Assembly: GCA_963921825.1 (NCBI GenBank)
Contig: OY997596.1
Location: forward strand, 60,834,754 to 60,898,753
Direction of reading: 5' to 3'
DNA: 64,000 nucleotides
Source: Erodium maritimum
Taxonomy: Eukaryota > Streptophyta > Magnoliopsida > Geraniales > Geraniaceae
Within the stretch, counting starts at the first letter, position 1. Each line of letters begins with the position of its first letter. A program made the translations under genes and the position numbers. Shown here piece after piece: positions 47,336 through 58,016 of this stretch. The notes beneath the pieces are model-generated. The model worked only from the letters and a program-made list of their open reading frames with translations, searched no databases and was not told the DNA's origin.

Positions 47336-47995
47336 AGGTCCTATCCCCATTAGGGTTAGTTGTGTAAAAATGTACCTTTTTCATTAAACTCGAGATCAGG
47401 TAGTATTTAAGGTGTTCCTAATATATAAGGATTTGGTGTAATGGTATAAGGCTTTTGGATATTTGCAAGGGAACACGAGTTCGATTTACCATAGGAACAC
47501 CTTAAGTTTTTATTTTGCTTCTATCTTGATTACCCCTAATGTTTTTTGGTTCCGCCCCTACTCGGAATAGTGCACCTCGATTTATAAAACGACAACGTAG
47601 AAAGAAGTTCATTAACTCGCCAGAGAGTCTTATTATTCCTCTCCCTGAGAGTGGTAGGAAGCTCGTATCTCTGAACCACTTCGATGTATTTATATTGCCG
47701 ACTGGTTAGGTTAAAGCTAAAAACATTTATAATAGAACAACTACAATCTCTATGAGTGTGGAAATTCTCCTTATAGGCTTGTGCCAAATAAATCTTATAA
47801 AATACAAAGTATTTTAAGCACATGACATGTATACGCATCTCTTATTGCAAGACAAGTGAACCTTGTTTTCTTCTCCATGCATTGTCGATGTTTTTTTTTT
47901 CTCATGTAGAGGATCTTCAATCTTGTCGGGGAATCGGCCATAGAGTATGGCTCGATCATGAGGAAGCATGGCAATATAGCGCACACACATATTTT
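46676..47995 (+). repeat. Direct repeat pair, about 300 bp, about 1 kb apart
   Basis: About 46676-46985 and about 47700-47995 share 'tctccttatag', 'atacaaagtattttaa', 'aagacaagt', 'gaggatcttcaatcttgtcgg' and GAGTATGGCT-GATCATGAGG in the same order. The two copies are moderately diverged. Confidence 0.6.
47407..47505 (+). other. tRNA-like (SINE-type) segment inside a perfect 14-bp inverted repeat
   Basis: TTAAGGTGTTCCTA (47407-47420) and TAGGAACACCTTAA (47492-47505) are exact inverted copies enclosing 71 nt. The enclosed sequence has an A-box-like TGGTGTAATGG and a B-box-like GAGTTCGATTT at tRNA spacing. A complete cloverleaf was not found, so a tRNA-derived SINE remnant is more likely than a functional tRNA. 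Confidence 0.4.
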
Positions 47996-48840
47996 GTTTT
48001 GTAAAATAATAACATTTTTAAGTAAATGTCACGTAAATTTCGATATAGAAAAAAGTTGTCTCGTTTGAGACCCTCAACCTAGTCTTAGCCCTATCGCTAT
48101 GGTGCTCGCTCCTGACAACGCCGTCGTTGTACCACATGGGATTCCGTCACTCGGTGCTGTTTCTATCGGGAAGGTGGTCCTCGTGCTTCCCCATCCCATC
48201 CGGTCAATCCCCTCGTAAACCACGCCTGGTGCGGGGGATAAAACCCTAACTTTCGCTCCCTCTTTCTTCCTTATCTCGCTGGTCTCTATTCTGAGAACCA
48301 TGACAACCTGATCGTACTCCCCATCACTGTTCTCGAAGGCGGGGTTAGATCCGCCTCCTCCTCCGTGTGGTGAGTTTCGTCCCGGGATATTGTTGAGGCG
48401 GCCATGTGGTTTTTTCTCCACGCTATTGGTTGCCTCCAGTCAAGTCGAACCCTAGTTTGCTTCCCCGGTCTCACCATGACCTTGCTCTGGTGACAACTCG
48501 GGCGACGACGGTCCATCATGTTACGAACACCATCGCCGAATCCCCTTGTACCCCCTCTTCCCCTATTGTCGGGGAGAACACGGGAGGAGATCGGGCTCCT
48601 TCACTAGACAAAGGAGACGCCGAAGGTGAGAGACTCATAGGCCGTGGTTCATCATCATTGCCCGGTGCATGGTCGATGTCGGTATTGGAGTTGCTCCTCT
48701 TTATCGTCGCCGTCATGAATCGCAAAACCTTTCTTAGAGAAGAGCGTTCTGCATATACAAAAGTCTGGATGAGTTGGATATTACTTAGGTTAATTAAGTT
48801 GGAAGTAACATTATAAATCATATATGGACTACGAGTAAAT
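47996..48840. other. GC-richer repeat-like DNA, no supported gene
   Basis: Overlapping open frames on both strands (48074-48821) lack any recognised domain. The composition resembles other transposon-derived stretches in the window. Confidence 0.3.
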
Positions 48841-48842
48841 AT

Positions 48843-49200
48843 ATAAGGGATGAGTGTAAAAAAAGTATTTAGGTTTACTTTTTATAAGTTGTTGTCCTCC
48901 TCTTTACAATTTTAAGAAGAAGAAAAAATGTTTCAAAATGTTAAATTAAAATAATCTGTAAAAAAACAAATATTCAGAAGTCTCACCTCTATTAATTTCT
49001 TTTTATATGGACATACAAATAAGAAGAAAATTATAACTTTTTTTTAGTTTTCTAAAAGTTAGAGTTGTTATATTTAAAGCAAATTTTCACAAAATGTAAA
49101 AAAATTAATAGCTCGTAATATTATTTTTACGATGATAAAATAATGACTATACCTTGTAATAAAAAGTGAATACTTTGCATATTTTTTACGATTACATCAG
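48843..49200. mobile_element. Diverged family A-like element
   Basis: It starts near GGGATGAGTGTAAAAAAAGT and ends near TTTTTTACGATTACATC, with 'aaaaagtgaatac' recognisable. Confidence 0.4.
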
Positions 49201-49699
49201 AAAATAACAACATTAACCTATTGGGACCTATTAATTTATGTTGATGATCATTCTTCCACATTTTATATGATATATTCAAATTTGAATTCAAACTCAGCAT
49301 GTCACTTAGAATAAGCAAGGTAGGTTGTTAAACCTTGACTTAGATGCATGGAGTTGGTGAGTTCTTAGAGTTATTCATGGCCATATTATATGACTTTAAT
49401 CATATACATGTTCCGAGCCCCACATAGACTTAGGAGGTCTATTAGATTTTTTTTAACATACAAAAATTTTATTAGATGAAAATTAAAAGTATAGACGCAT
49501 TAGAAAACGGAAGATCGATAAAAGAATGCAAATAGAAGTAAATAAAATGAAAGGGTAAGACTTGAGTCATGACTCGTAGGTACCCGACGCTAACTTTATA
49601 ACAAGAAGTATTGATCTGTAGGTACCGAACATTAACCTTATAACAATAGTCTCGACTATTCCAGGAATAAAAGTTGGTGGACAGGGTCCAGAGGTATGA

Positions 49700-50180
49700 C
49701 ACTTCAGAGGCAACTCACAAAATTCATTTCCTTACTCGACTTGAAAAAGTTTGCCCCGATTGATATGGGTCGGTTGAATAGGGAGGGAGGGGCATCCAGG
49801 GAGAACTCTTGGGAATATGGGACTTAGGGGGTCGGTAAGTGTCCGACCTTTGTAGGGCGGAGTGTGTATCCCCACACACACTCCGTTGCACAGGGGGGTC
49901 ATTCATTTTCTCTGGTAAGGCTGCCTCGCAAACCTCGCCTCGTTCTTCCCCTAGACATCTTGTACATGGGCCTTCAAGTGAGGATCCCCTTCCTTTATGA
50001 TTTAACTCCAGTTGGCCAATATCCTGGATGGAGTACCTATCATTGTACCCCCTCCATGAGAAGTCTCATTGGTGGTCCAGTTGACCAATCCTGCACGAAA
50101 CTCCATTGATCTCATCCCTGAGGAAACTCGCCTAGTTGGGGATTCAGATACAACTCTTGGTTGGGCGATGTCCGTAGGGA
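49700..50180. repeat. Dispersed repeat, copy 2 (partner at 2640-3240)
   Basis: Same block order as copy 1, including TAGGGCGGAGTGTGTATCC and a 'ccccacacacactccgttgc' block. GC-rich open frames extend to about 50580 on the minus strand without a recognised domain. Confidence 0.45.
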
Positions 50181-51170
50181 CACGACCATTACCGGCGCCC
50201 ATTTGTTGGCCGTCGTGTCAGCTCTGATGGAGAGGAAGCCGAATGTGTCAAACGAGAACGATTTTGGTCTAACCTTGAGTGGTTTGTCGCCGTCCTCCTG
50301 GTAAAAACAGTGAGGCATGGTTCCTTGGGTGGTGCATGGGACAAGGGAAGGAGGCAGGTTGGCGGCACTGGCGGGTGAAAGACGGGGAGGCTGGGGCATC
50401 TGGTTGGCGGCATGGCTCGCCATATAAAGATGTTCCAGGCCATGGCGTCGATTGAATTCAATCGGGACGATGGATCAGGGAGTTGTGGACAATATTGGAA
50501 AGGCAGATCCTGTGGAAGACTACGACAAGATCAAAGAACCAGACGACGGCAGCGAGCGTTATAGAGAAAGAAGCCTTATTGGCCCAATTTTTACTTTTAT
50601 TTCAAATAACGTGATTGGTATATGATATAACGTTACTTTCTTTTGAAAATAAATTTAAATAAAGTACAATAAATTATAAAATTATAATCTATGATGTAAC
50701 ACACATTTATATAAAATCAATTTGACCAAATTCAAATCAAAGGCCCACGAGTCCGACCATATCATGTTATGTTGTTAAGTAAAATAATTTAAAAAGATCT
50801 TCCATCAAATCGTTTTATACTAGACTAACGGTCTCCTTGTGAAAATAATGTTTGATCCAACGTCATTTTCTTGACTATTTATTAAATTAATGTTTTAAAT
50901 TATTTATAATATTATATTTGAAGTGTTCAAATTTTATTATTATTATTTTCAAATTGGTTGAGCTATTTTGTTGTGTTAAGCTAGTGTGGTACTGTAATAA
51001 CACGACTTATGGAAGATATGCAAATAATTTGGGCAGTTGGGGTTTAATTTAAGCAAAAATAATACTTAAGAACAAGATTACAATAATTTGATAAATAAGT
51101 CCATGAATTATTTGAAATAATTGATGATAAAAGTCTTGTATTTATACATTCAAATTGGTATAGGAATAAT
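50181..51170. other. Repeat-like then AT-rich DNA
   Basis: The first 400 bp are GC-rich with overlapping frames; from 50590 the sequence is strongly AT-rich. No feature was recognised. Confidence 0.3.
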
Positions 51171-51560
51171 TGTAAAAAAAATATATATATATATCAGGAG
51201 TTATTTATTTTTTGTAACATGCTTGTTTTTTTTTGTTGCAAGTTATATAAAAATGAAGGTTTTATGGTTGTAATTTTAGATTTAAAAATTAAGAAATAAA
51301 CAGTAAAAAAAATTGTCCTTTAATTTTCTTTTTGATCTATTATATTTAGAGCATATGAAAATTTATATATTTTTATTATTTAATTATTAATCTATAGATT
51401 TAAATCTCCAGATATCTAAATGTTATTTTAAAATAAAATTATAAAAATATAGATTACAAAAAAAAAATTGAGGGTAAAAATTATAATTATTTTAAAAGAC
51501 TATAATTATAGAGTGAATACTTAAAATATGAAAGTTTAAAGTATTTTTTCAGCATTATCC
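51171..51560. mobile_element. Diverged family A-like element
   Basis: It starts GGAATAATTGTAAAAAAAAT and ends TTTTTTCAGCATTATCCC, and contains 'gttgcaagtt' and 'agagtgaatactt' remnants in opposite arms. Confidence 0.5.
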
Positions 51561-52064
51561 CTTCGAAACATACGATAAATATTAAGTAGGGTTATTGCTT
51601 TAAATAGGTGGTTTAAGTTGGGCAAAAATGGCATTCCAAAAAGTATTTGGGGCTGTATCATAAATACCACAATTAAATATTAGCTACCCCACCCCACACC
51701 TCCTCTACTCTATCATTCTGGTACTCTCCCTTGCACACTGCCATGTGTAAATCATTACGCATACTGAAAGTATTTCCAGTTCTTAAAGAAAATAATAAAA
51801 TTTTCTATCGACCAGTTGATACGATTTTTTTTTCCGATCATAAGACTGAAATGACTTTTTTTTTAACTTTTTTCGTTTTTCATATCCGTCGGTAAGCTTA
51901 CCGACATTGGTATCTATCGACGTGTTGCTCCTTTCGGCCGACGTTTCGACTTCGTCGACATCTATCCTCCACCGATCCGTCTACAAAAGGAGATGCTTTG
52001 ATAACCTCAAACACACTAGTTGAGAAAAATACCACAAACAAAAAGGTAAGTAGATGTAACCTTA

Positions 52065-52357
52065 GAGCAGCAACAGTCATTCAGCTCGGCTAAGATTGAA
52101 GAACAAAATAATAAAAAAAGAGTTTCTCTCATCTTTCAGTTTGGTTGAAACGAATTTATTTACAATCTAGTGTGCTAAAAGATGAGGCTATAAAAAAAAT
52201 AGTAATAAAAAGGGAGAGTAAATGGTTTCAGCACATTGAAACTAGTGGCGGTAACCTTATCGATGTATCTATCCGTCAATGTTTTCGACGTATCAGTCGA
52301 CGTTTCCTTTCAACCGACCCCTTTCAGCCTCCGATCTATCGGCGATTGCATGTGCTC
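52065..52357. mobile_element. Harbinger-type MITE with TTA target duplication
   Basis: It begins GAGCAGCAACAGTC and ends ATTGCATGTGCTC, with TTA at 52062-52064 and 52358-52360. The terminal repeats are short (GAGCA). It abuts the larger element starting at 52361, sharing the TTA between them. Confidence 0.5.
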
Positions 52358-52498
52358 TTAGAGCATGTACAGTGGTGCATTTTGAAGTCGGTGTAGTAGA
52401 CTCGACACAACAGATACGTCAATGCAGAAGGAGATGACCCGACTCAACGGGGACGACACAACTACTTAACGCAGCCAGCTACGACAAGCTGGTGAGTC

Positions 52499-52627
52499 GG
52501 GGGGGGGGGGGGGGGGGGGGGGCAGTGAGGAAGCAGCAACACGTGGCGCTAACGACTCTTTTCTTAACCGTTGTTGTGACACACTAGTTCGCTGCAATCA
52601 CGCCTTTTTCTACCCCAACCCCCCGCC

Positions 52628-52648
<21 letters not shown>
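52499..52648. repeat. G24 and C23 homopolymer pair
   Basis: A run of 24 G (52499-52522) and a run of 23 C (52626-52648, followed by ten A) are 103 bp apart and could pair as a hairpin. Homopolymers of this length are also prone to sequencing error. Confidence 0.85.
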
Positions 52649-52660
<12 letters not shown>

Positions 52661-52754
52661 AAATTTTCACCCCTATAAACACGACCCCCTCTCTCATATA
52701 TTTATCACACCTCTCTTCAATCTTCTACCCATAAAGTTTTCCCCAACTTTTTTC

Positions 52755-53820
52755 ATGATGGAATATTCTTTATTACTAGATGGAGACTACGATAAAAGCT
52801 AGACCGATGAAGCCCAACTTCAATCTGATGTCCATATTTTGGGGGAGCTCATCAGAGACGATATGTCTAACCTGAATTATCTTTCCCAACCTTTTCCACC
52901 CACCCAACCCAATGAGGCACCCAATCCAGTGTTCCAGTATGAAAAGGGAAAGTCTTCACCGTCAAGTCGAGTATAAAGTGGAGGGTTGACGAGGAACAAT
53001 GAATATCTCGAGCATGGCTCAACAACTCTTTGGATGACGTCAGAAGGAAAGGGAAGAAAACATAACAATATTGGATGAGAGTCTACGATGCGCTCATTGT
53101 GACGGGGAAACCCGATGACGTCCCACGGGACCCTAAGAGTTGCAAGGATTAGTAGGGACAGATAAACAACAATGTATATCGGTTCCAATCCCACTTCATC
53201 CAACTTGAAGACATCTACATAAGTGGTATGTCAGAGGTCTAACTGATTGAGAAAATGGAAAATCAAATACCAGCAAAACGAACAAAAAAAAAAACCCTTC
53301 AATCACAAAAATTATTGGAATATTTTGAAGAACCAGCCAAAGTGAAGAGCTAAGCTTTTTCCTACTCCCAAACTGCCCCCGTAGAACCGAACCCCGATGA
53401 CCCAAACAAATGTTGAAAGTGGAATGTGCAAACGAACAAAGTTTGGCGATGATGGCTCATCGTCTTTGCTGACCCGAACACACCCACCGTTAGCAAGTTC
53501 ACCTCCGCCCGAGAGGTCCGTCTTAAAAGTCAAAAGAAGGAAAATGCTAGACTCAGAAGCAAATGAAAGATGGTTTTCAACCCAAGTCAAATGCTTGGTC
53601 TACAAACGACAATTGAGAACTATCGCAATGTCGGGGTTGAAAAGCGGTTGTAATTCGAGTCCAAGCAGGAGCGCCTTGGGCGATGTACAACGCAACTTTG
53701 GAAAATGATACATCCGAGATGTCTGAAGTCGTCAAAGCAGTCATGCAACCATGATCTTCCACCTTAGGAAGAAACTTTTGGATATGTATTTTCATTGTAA
53801 TGACATTCATGTTGTAGTTC
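52755..53820 (+). pseudogene. Myb/SANT-like protein of a PIF/Harbinger-type element, broken
   Basis: Joining frames gives the typical order of the plant Myb/SANT-like family that accompanies PIF elements and NAM-like transposon genes: a W-x-x-x-E segment near 52983, AWLNNSLDD, YWMRVYDAL, then INNNVYRFQSHFIQLEDI, and a Lys-rich tail. At least six stop codons and several frame changes interrupt it, so it cannot make a full protein. Confidence 0.55.
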
Positions 53821-54049
53821 ATAATGTAACCGCTATATTTTTAATAAGTGTCCGTTTTTCGTTTCAATTTTTGTTCCCATAAACTTATCATCTTGAAACC
53901 CAAACCCACCTGTGGTTTTACCAGCACAACCACGCCGTAAAATCGGCACAACCGACCTCTGCTACCGCCTTCATCCTCCTCTTATTAAATACTCATATTC
54001 CTTGTTTACTTTCCTTCATACATGTTCTTCTCTCCCTTATTCACCTCTT

Positions 54050-54440
54050 TATTTTTAGCTCGAAATAGAAACTTTGGGACGCATAGCTATGCTTTAATCG
54101 GGGAAGAAAGGAACCCACCTTGTGATGACATGACTTGAGTATATAGAATTCGGCGATTAGTACTGGCCTAACCTTTACGGACAACACACGAGGACCGATG
54201 ATTCGGATATCAATCCCCGGTCCAAGCCGAACTCGAGGATTATTGGAGAAAGAATAACAAGAAGGTGAAGTTCGACGACATCTACCGACGTCGTGTCCAG
54301 CAACGCTTTTCTGACACGAACGACCGAGAAACATTAAATGCAAACTTTACCGAATAGCACTCCACGTATCGTTTTCCATTCAATATATCACATTGGCAGG
54401 ATCTCGTCAAAGATCAAGAGAAGTGGCGTCTCTAACTAGG
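54050..54440 (+). pseudogene. Decayed transposon coding remnant, possibly transposase C-terminus
   Basis: Fragments such as QQRFSDTNDRETLNANFTE, followed by a Trp-rich segment, resemble the D-R-E-T-H-x-x-L-Q-x-D-L-x-E-H-x-W end of PIF/Harbinger transposases. The match is short and the frame broken, so the call rests mainly on its position inside the element. Confidence 0.3.
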
Positions 54441-55671
54441 ATACTTTAGTTTTAATAAAATTGTAATCGTTCATGTAATGCCTTTCGTTTCAATAAAATT
54501 GCATTCCCATTTTCCGCTTTATTAAAAGTGTGAAATTAAATGATTTGCAATCAAGTTGTTAAGTCAAGCAGATTTAACACCTTTATAAGCGTTTAGGTTA
54601 ACAGGAGGTGTTAGGAGCTTAACTCAACTGTTGAGACAAGTTATAAGCCAAGTACTTTGTTTAACAAATGGTGTTAACTGCTTAACTCAATTATTGAGAC
54701 AAGTTATAAGCCAAACGTTTGACTTAACTATTGTTTACGATATTAAAGGAAATGTAATTGATTGCGATTTGATGACATTTACAGTCGACGATTACTCAAA
54801 ATAAAATGAGTGAATACCCAATGTTAATGCCGACCATAGTATGTACAATAGAAGGGATTTGATGTGAGGCTTGGATGCTGACTGTATAAAATAATGGGAC
54901 TCAAGCCTCAAAATAAATTGTGTTTTACAATGGGGGTCCCGTATAGGGTCTCGTATTATGAGTGGACCAGTCATATTTAGTTAAATCTTTTGTATTTTTA
55001 AAAAAGGAGGACACATGTTGAGCAACAGGACGACCCGGGTCGCACGTCCTGGATTAGCGGGATGGGGACGCGAGCCGCATCCCGGCTCGAGTTGTTTGTG
55101 GGACGCGAAAAAAACGTCCCACAACAGGACGGCTCGCGAGACGCGTCCCGCAAAAAACTGAGCCGGTACGCGGGACGCAACACGGACCGGCCCGTTGTTC
55201 ATGCTCTAAAAAATGTGTTGTTTACGGCTTGAATTAACACACAATCACCTAATATAGTTTTTATACTTGTAATCGACATTTACGACTACACATGCTCTTA
55301 AATGCGCGCCACACGAGTATGACAAATTATCTTCGAGAACATATGCAGGAATATCAATAGAATCTAAACGACACGCTCTGTCAAAGGTCGTGTCTTTCAC
55401 CGACCAATCAGACTGTAGAGCGTCGTGGTCATGACGCTAGACCTTCAGCTAGCGTAATAGCTTTAGGGCCTCTAGACCAGCGGAAGAGCATCTCATACCT
55501 CCCCACCAATAACACTTCCACGCGCATCGGCCTGCGCGTGCAATTTATAGTCCATCCCCTTCATAAATAAACAATTCAATCCAAAACTTATATTATATAC
55601 AACAAATATTGATTTTTCCTATTTCAAACCCGCGAATAATATTATATATCTATACATACTAATTTATTTAA

Positions 55672-56829
55672 GGGAAATTTCATAAAATATGCCTCATAAT
55701 GATACAAATTTGCTTTCTATCCTAGTATAGTTCATAATTTGAAAAATATGCTTTTCAATTGTTTTAGGACAACAATACCCTCATTTTATTTTAAACAAGA
55801 TAATTCATAGTTTATTAATTCATTTAAATATATTTTCAAAATAAATATTCAGTTTTTAAATAAAATATTTTTAATATTTTTAAATTGTTAAAATTATATT
55901 TTATTTTCTTAAATATCAAATTATTTTTATAAATATTTTAAAAAATATATATAATTCAACGAATTTTTCAAAAAAATATATTATACTTCATTATTTTTTT
56001 AGTTTTATTAATTATTAAATTCCTATTTTAATTTATATTTTTTAAATCGGATTATTTTGACAAATATAATTTGAAAGATAATTCAATTTTATAAAAATCA
56101 AATTTATTAGTTACTACTTCATATTTTACTTTTAATATAATTTAAAAAATAAATTAAAATCTGATTTTCATAATTAATAAAATATGAATGTAGTAACTAA
56201 TAAAATTGAACAAAATATTAAAATCAGATCTGAATTTATTTTTATATAAAAAACAGATTACTTTGAAAAATAATTTTTAAAGATAAATAAATTTATAATA
56301 TATTTTATTAATTACGAAAATAATAATTTAATATTTAATTTATTTTTCAAATTAAAATTTAAAAAATAAAATATGAATTTGATTACTAATAAAATTGTAT
56401 AAAAAATATTTTATTATAAAATCGAAATTATTTTTCAAAAGTTACCATTATAAAAGTGAATTATCCTTGAAAATATATTTATCAAAATAATCCGATTTAA
56501 AAAAATAGATTTAAAAGTATAATATTTTTGTCTGAAATATTATCGTTGAATTATCTTTTTAAAAATATTTATCAAAATAATTTGATTTTTAAGAAAATAA
56601 TATATAATTTTAATAATTTATAAAACTTAAAAAATATTTTATTTAAAAACTGAAAATTTATTTTGAAAATAGATTTAAATGAATTAATAACCATGAATTA
56701 TCTTGTTTAAAATAAAATGAGGGTATTATTGTCCTAAAACAATTGAAAAGCATATTTTTTAAATTTTGAACTATACTAGCATACAAAACAAATTTATATC
56801 ATTATGAGGCATATTTTGTAAAATTTCCC
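55672..56829. mobile_element. 1.16-kb AT-rich long-TIR element with perfect 9-bp TSD
   Basis: TTTATTTAA flanks both sides exactly (55663-55671 and 56830-56838). The ends GGGAAATTTCATAAAATATG and CATATTTTGTAAAATTTCCC open inverted arms of more than 200 bp ('aaaacaattgaaaagcatat', 'gataattcatagtttattaa' and their inverses). The central part is a mosaic of further inverted AT-rich blocks. There is no coding capacity. Confidence 0.85.
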
Positions 56830-57078
56830 TTTATTTAAACATTCATATAAGAACAATCCAATGGTCTACAATTTTTTGAAAAGAATTTTGATTATAAAAT
56901 AAATATAAAATTATTTTAACAATCTATTAAACCGAACAATCTATTTTTTTGATGGATAAATGATTTAATATTATAAATTGAAAATGATGAAAGACAAACA
57001 CACCACCAAATACTAAAATAAAACTATTGAAAATGAAATATTAACAAAAATATAGTGCAGTAAAAAAAATATGACTCA

Positions 57079-57400
57079 TTAACCCGAACCGCTTCGTTGA
57101 TACATTTTGAAGGGAGTAATGCGACAACTCCGTGAGATACCGATACAACTAATCTGACCTAAAAGTTGGGGTTGAGCGACCCATTTTCGTAAGGGTACTG
57201 CGACGGACTGGATACTATGCCAGGATACGAACGTGCGTCGTCTTCCCTGAAGTGATAACATTAAGGCTCTTAAACGCGGAATTGCTGACCGCCGAGAAGG
57301 TAGCGGGTATCTTGATGGAACCTTCTCTATCTTACACCCAATTGGACGGTGATACCGACCGAATCCCCACAGGACCGCCTTATATATTTTCACCTAAAAC
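57079..57400 (-). repeat. Inverted copy of the 3' part of the insertion at 3681-5008
   Basis: Read on the minus strand, GTCAGCAATTCCGCGTTTA and 'gacgacgcacg' align with about 4668-4733 (GTCAGCAATCCCGCGTTCA). Similarity extends about 120 bp on either side ('gtatcggt', 'gatacccgctacc'). The poly(A) end is absent here. Confidence 0.65.
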
Positions 57401-58016
57401 CTATTATAAACATATTTACGCTCGTGACATACCTTTTTTATAACACAATTTAAGAATTAATAAGTTCCATTTGTGTCTTAATTACAAGATAAAAAAAAAA
57501 TCTGATTATCTTCTAATTTAGCTAACTAATAATAACTGTATCTTAGACAATTGACTTGTGGAAAAAGTCAATGCACTCTCATAAATGAAATATGTTTGTA
57601 TTAATTTCATTTATTATGGAACCATATCAAGTAATGGATCCTATTTAAAACAACATATAAGGCAACATAATTAAAAATTGTAGAATACATAATATATATA
57701 TGTTTTTATTTATTTAATTTCTCTATTATAAATAAATAAATAAAAGATCTTTCTCTATAAATCACTTCCTTTCTCTCTCTCTCTCGCTCTAAAAAAAAAT
57801 CACACTCTTCTTCTTCGTTTTGCCCCAAACCGGTTTCAGAGAGTCCCAAAGGTTGGTCCTTTTTCGTTCCCTATGAAGACTGCTCCACACTCTCGCTCAC
57901 AGTCGATTCACCATTATTTCTGAGCACAACCCATCGCTTTCTCTCTGGTTTTAAATCTTCTCAGCATTATAATTTTTCTGGGTTTTGCTTTTTTCTCGAG
58001 CTCAGACCCAGCAACA
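57401..58016 (+). promoter_or_regulatory. Promoter and 5'UTR of the DUF620 gene
   Basis: TCTATAAATC (about 57754-57763) is a good TATA box. A CT repeat (57775-57790), typical of plant 5'UTRs, follows about 20 bp later. The leader would be about 230 nt. Upstream sequence is AT-rich. Confidence 0.5.

Larger units (their letters stand above)
52361..55297 (+). mobile_element. Decayed PIF/Harbinger-like element, about 2.9 kb
   Basis: The left end GAGCATGTACAGTGG and reversed right end GAGCATGTGTAGTCG match at 12 of 15. TTA flanks both sides (52358-52360 and 55298-55300). Inside lie a decayed Myb/SANT-like frame (52755-53820), a second decayed frame around 54050-54440, and paired G and C homopolymers. 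A GC-rich palindrome at about 55018-55206 (starting GAGCAACAGGACG, ending CGTTGTTCATGCTC) may be a further nested MITE. Low-copy ends such as these could match by chance, so the boundaries are an inference. Confidence 0.55.

Noticed and set aside
47430..47495. Functional tRNA gene
   Set aside because: A- and B-box-like motifs are present, but I could not form the acceptor and anticodon stems.
48074..48821. Gene in the GC-rich segment
   Set aside because: Several frames are open on both strands, none with a recognisable family feature or intron pattern.
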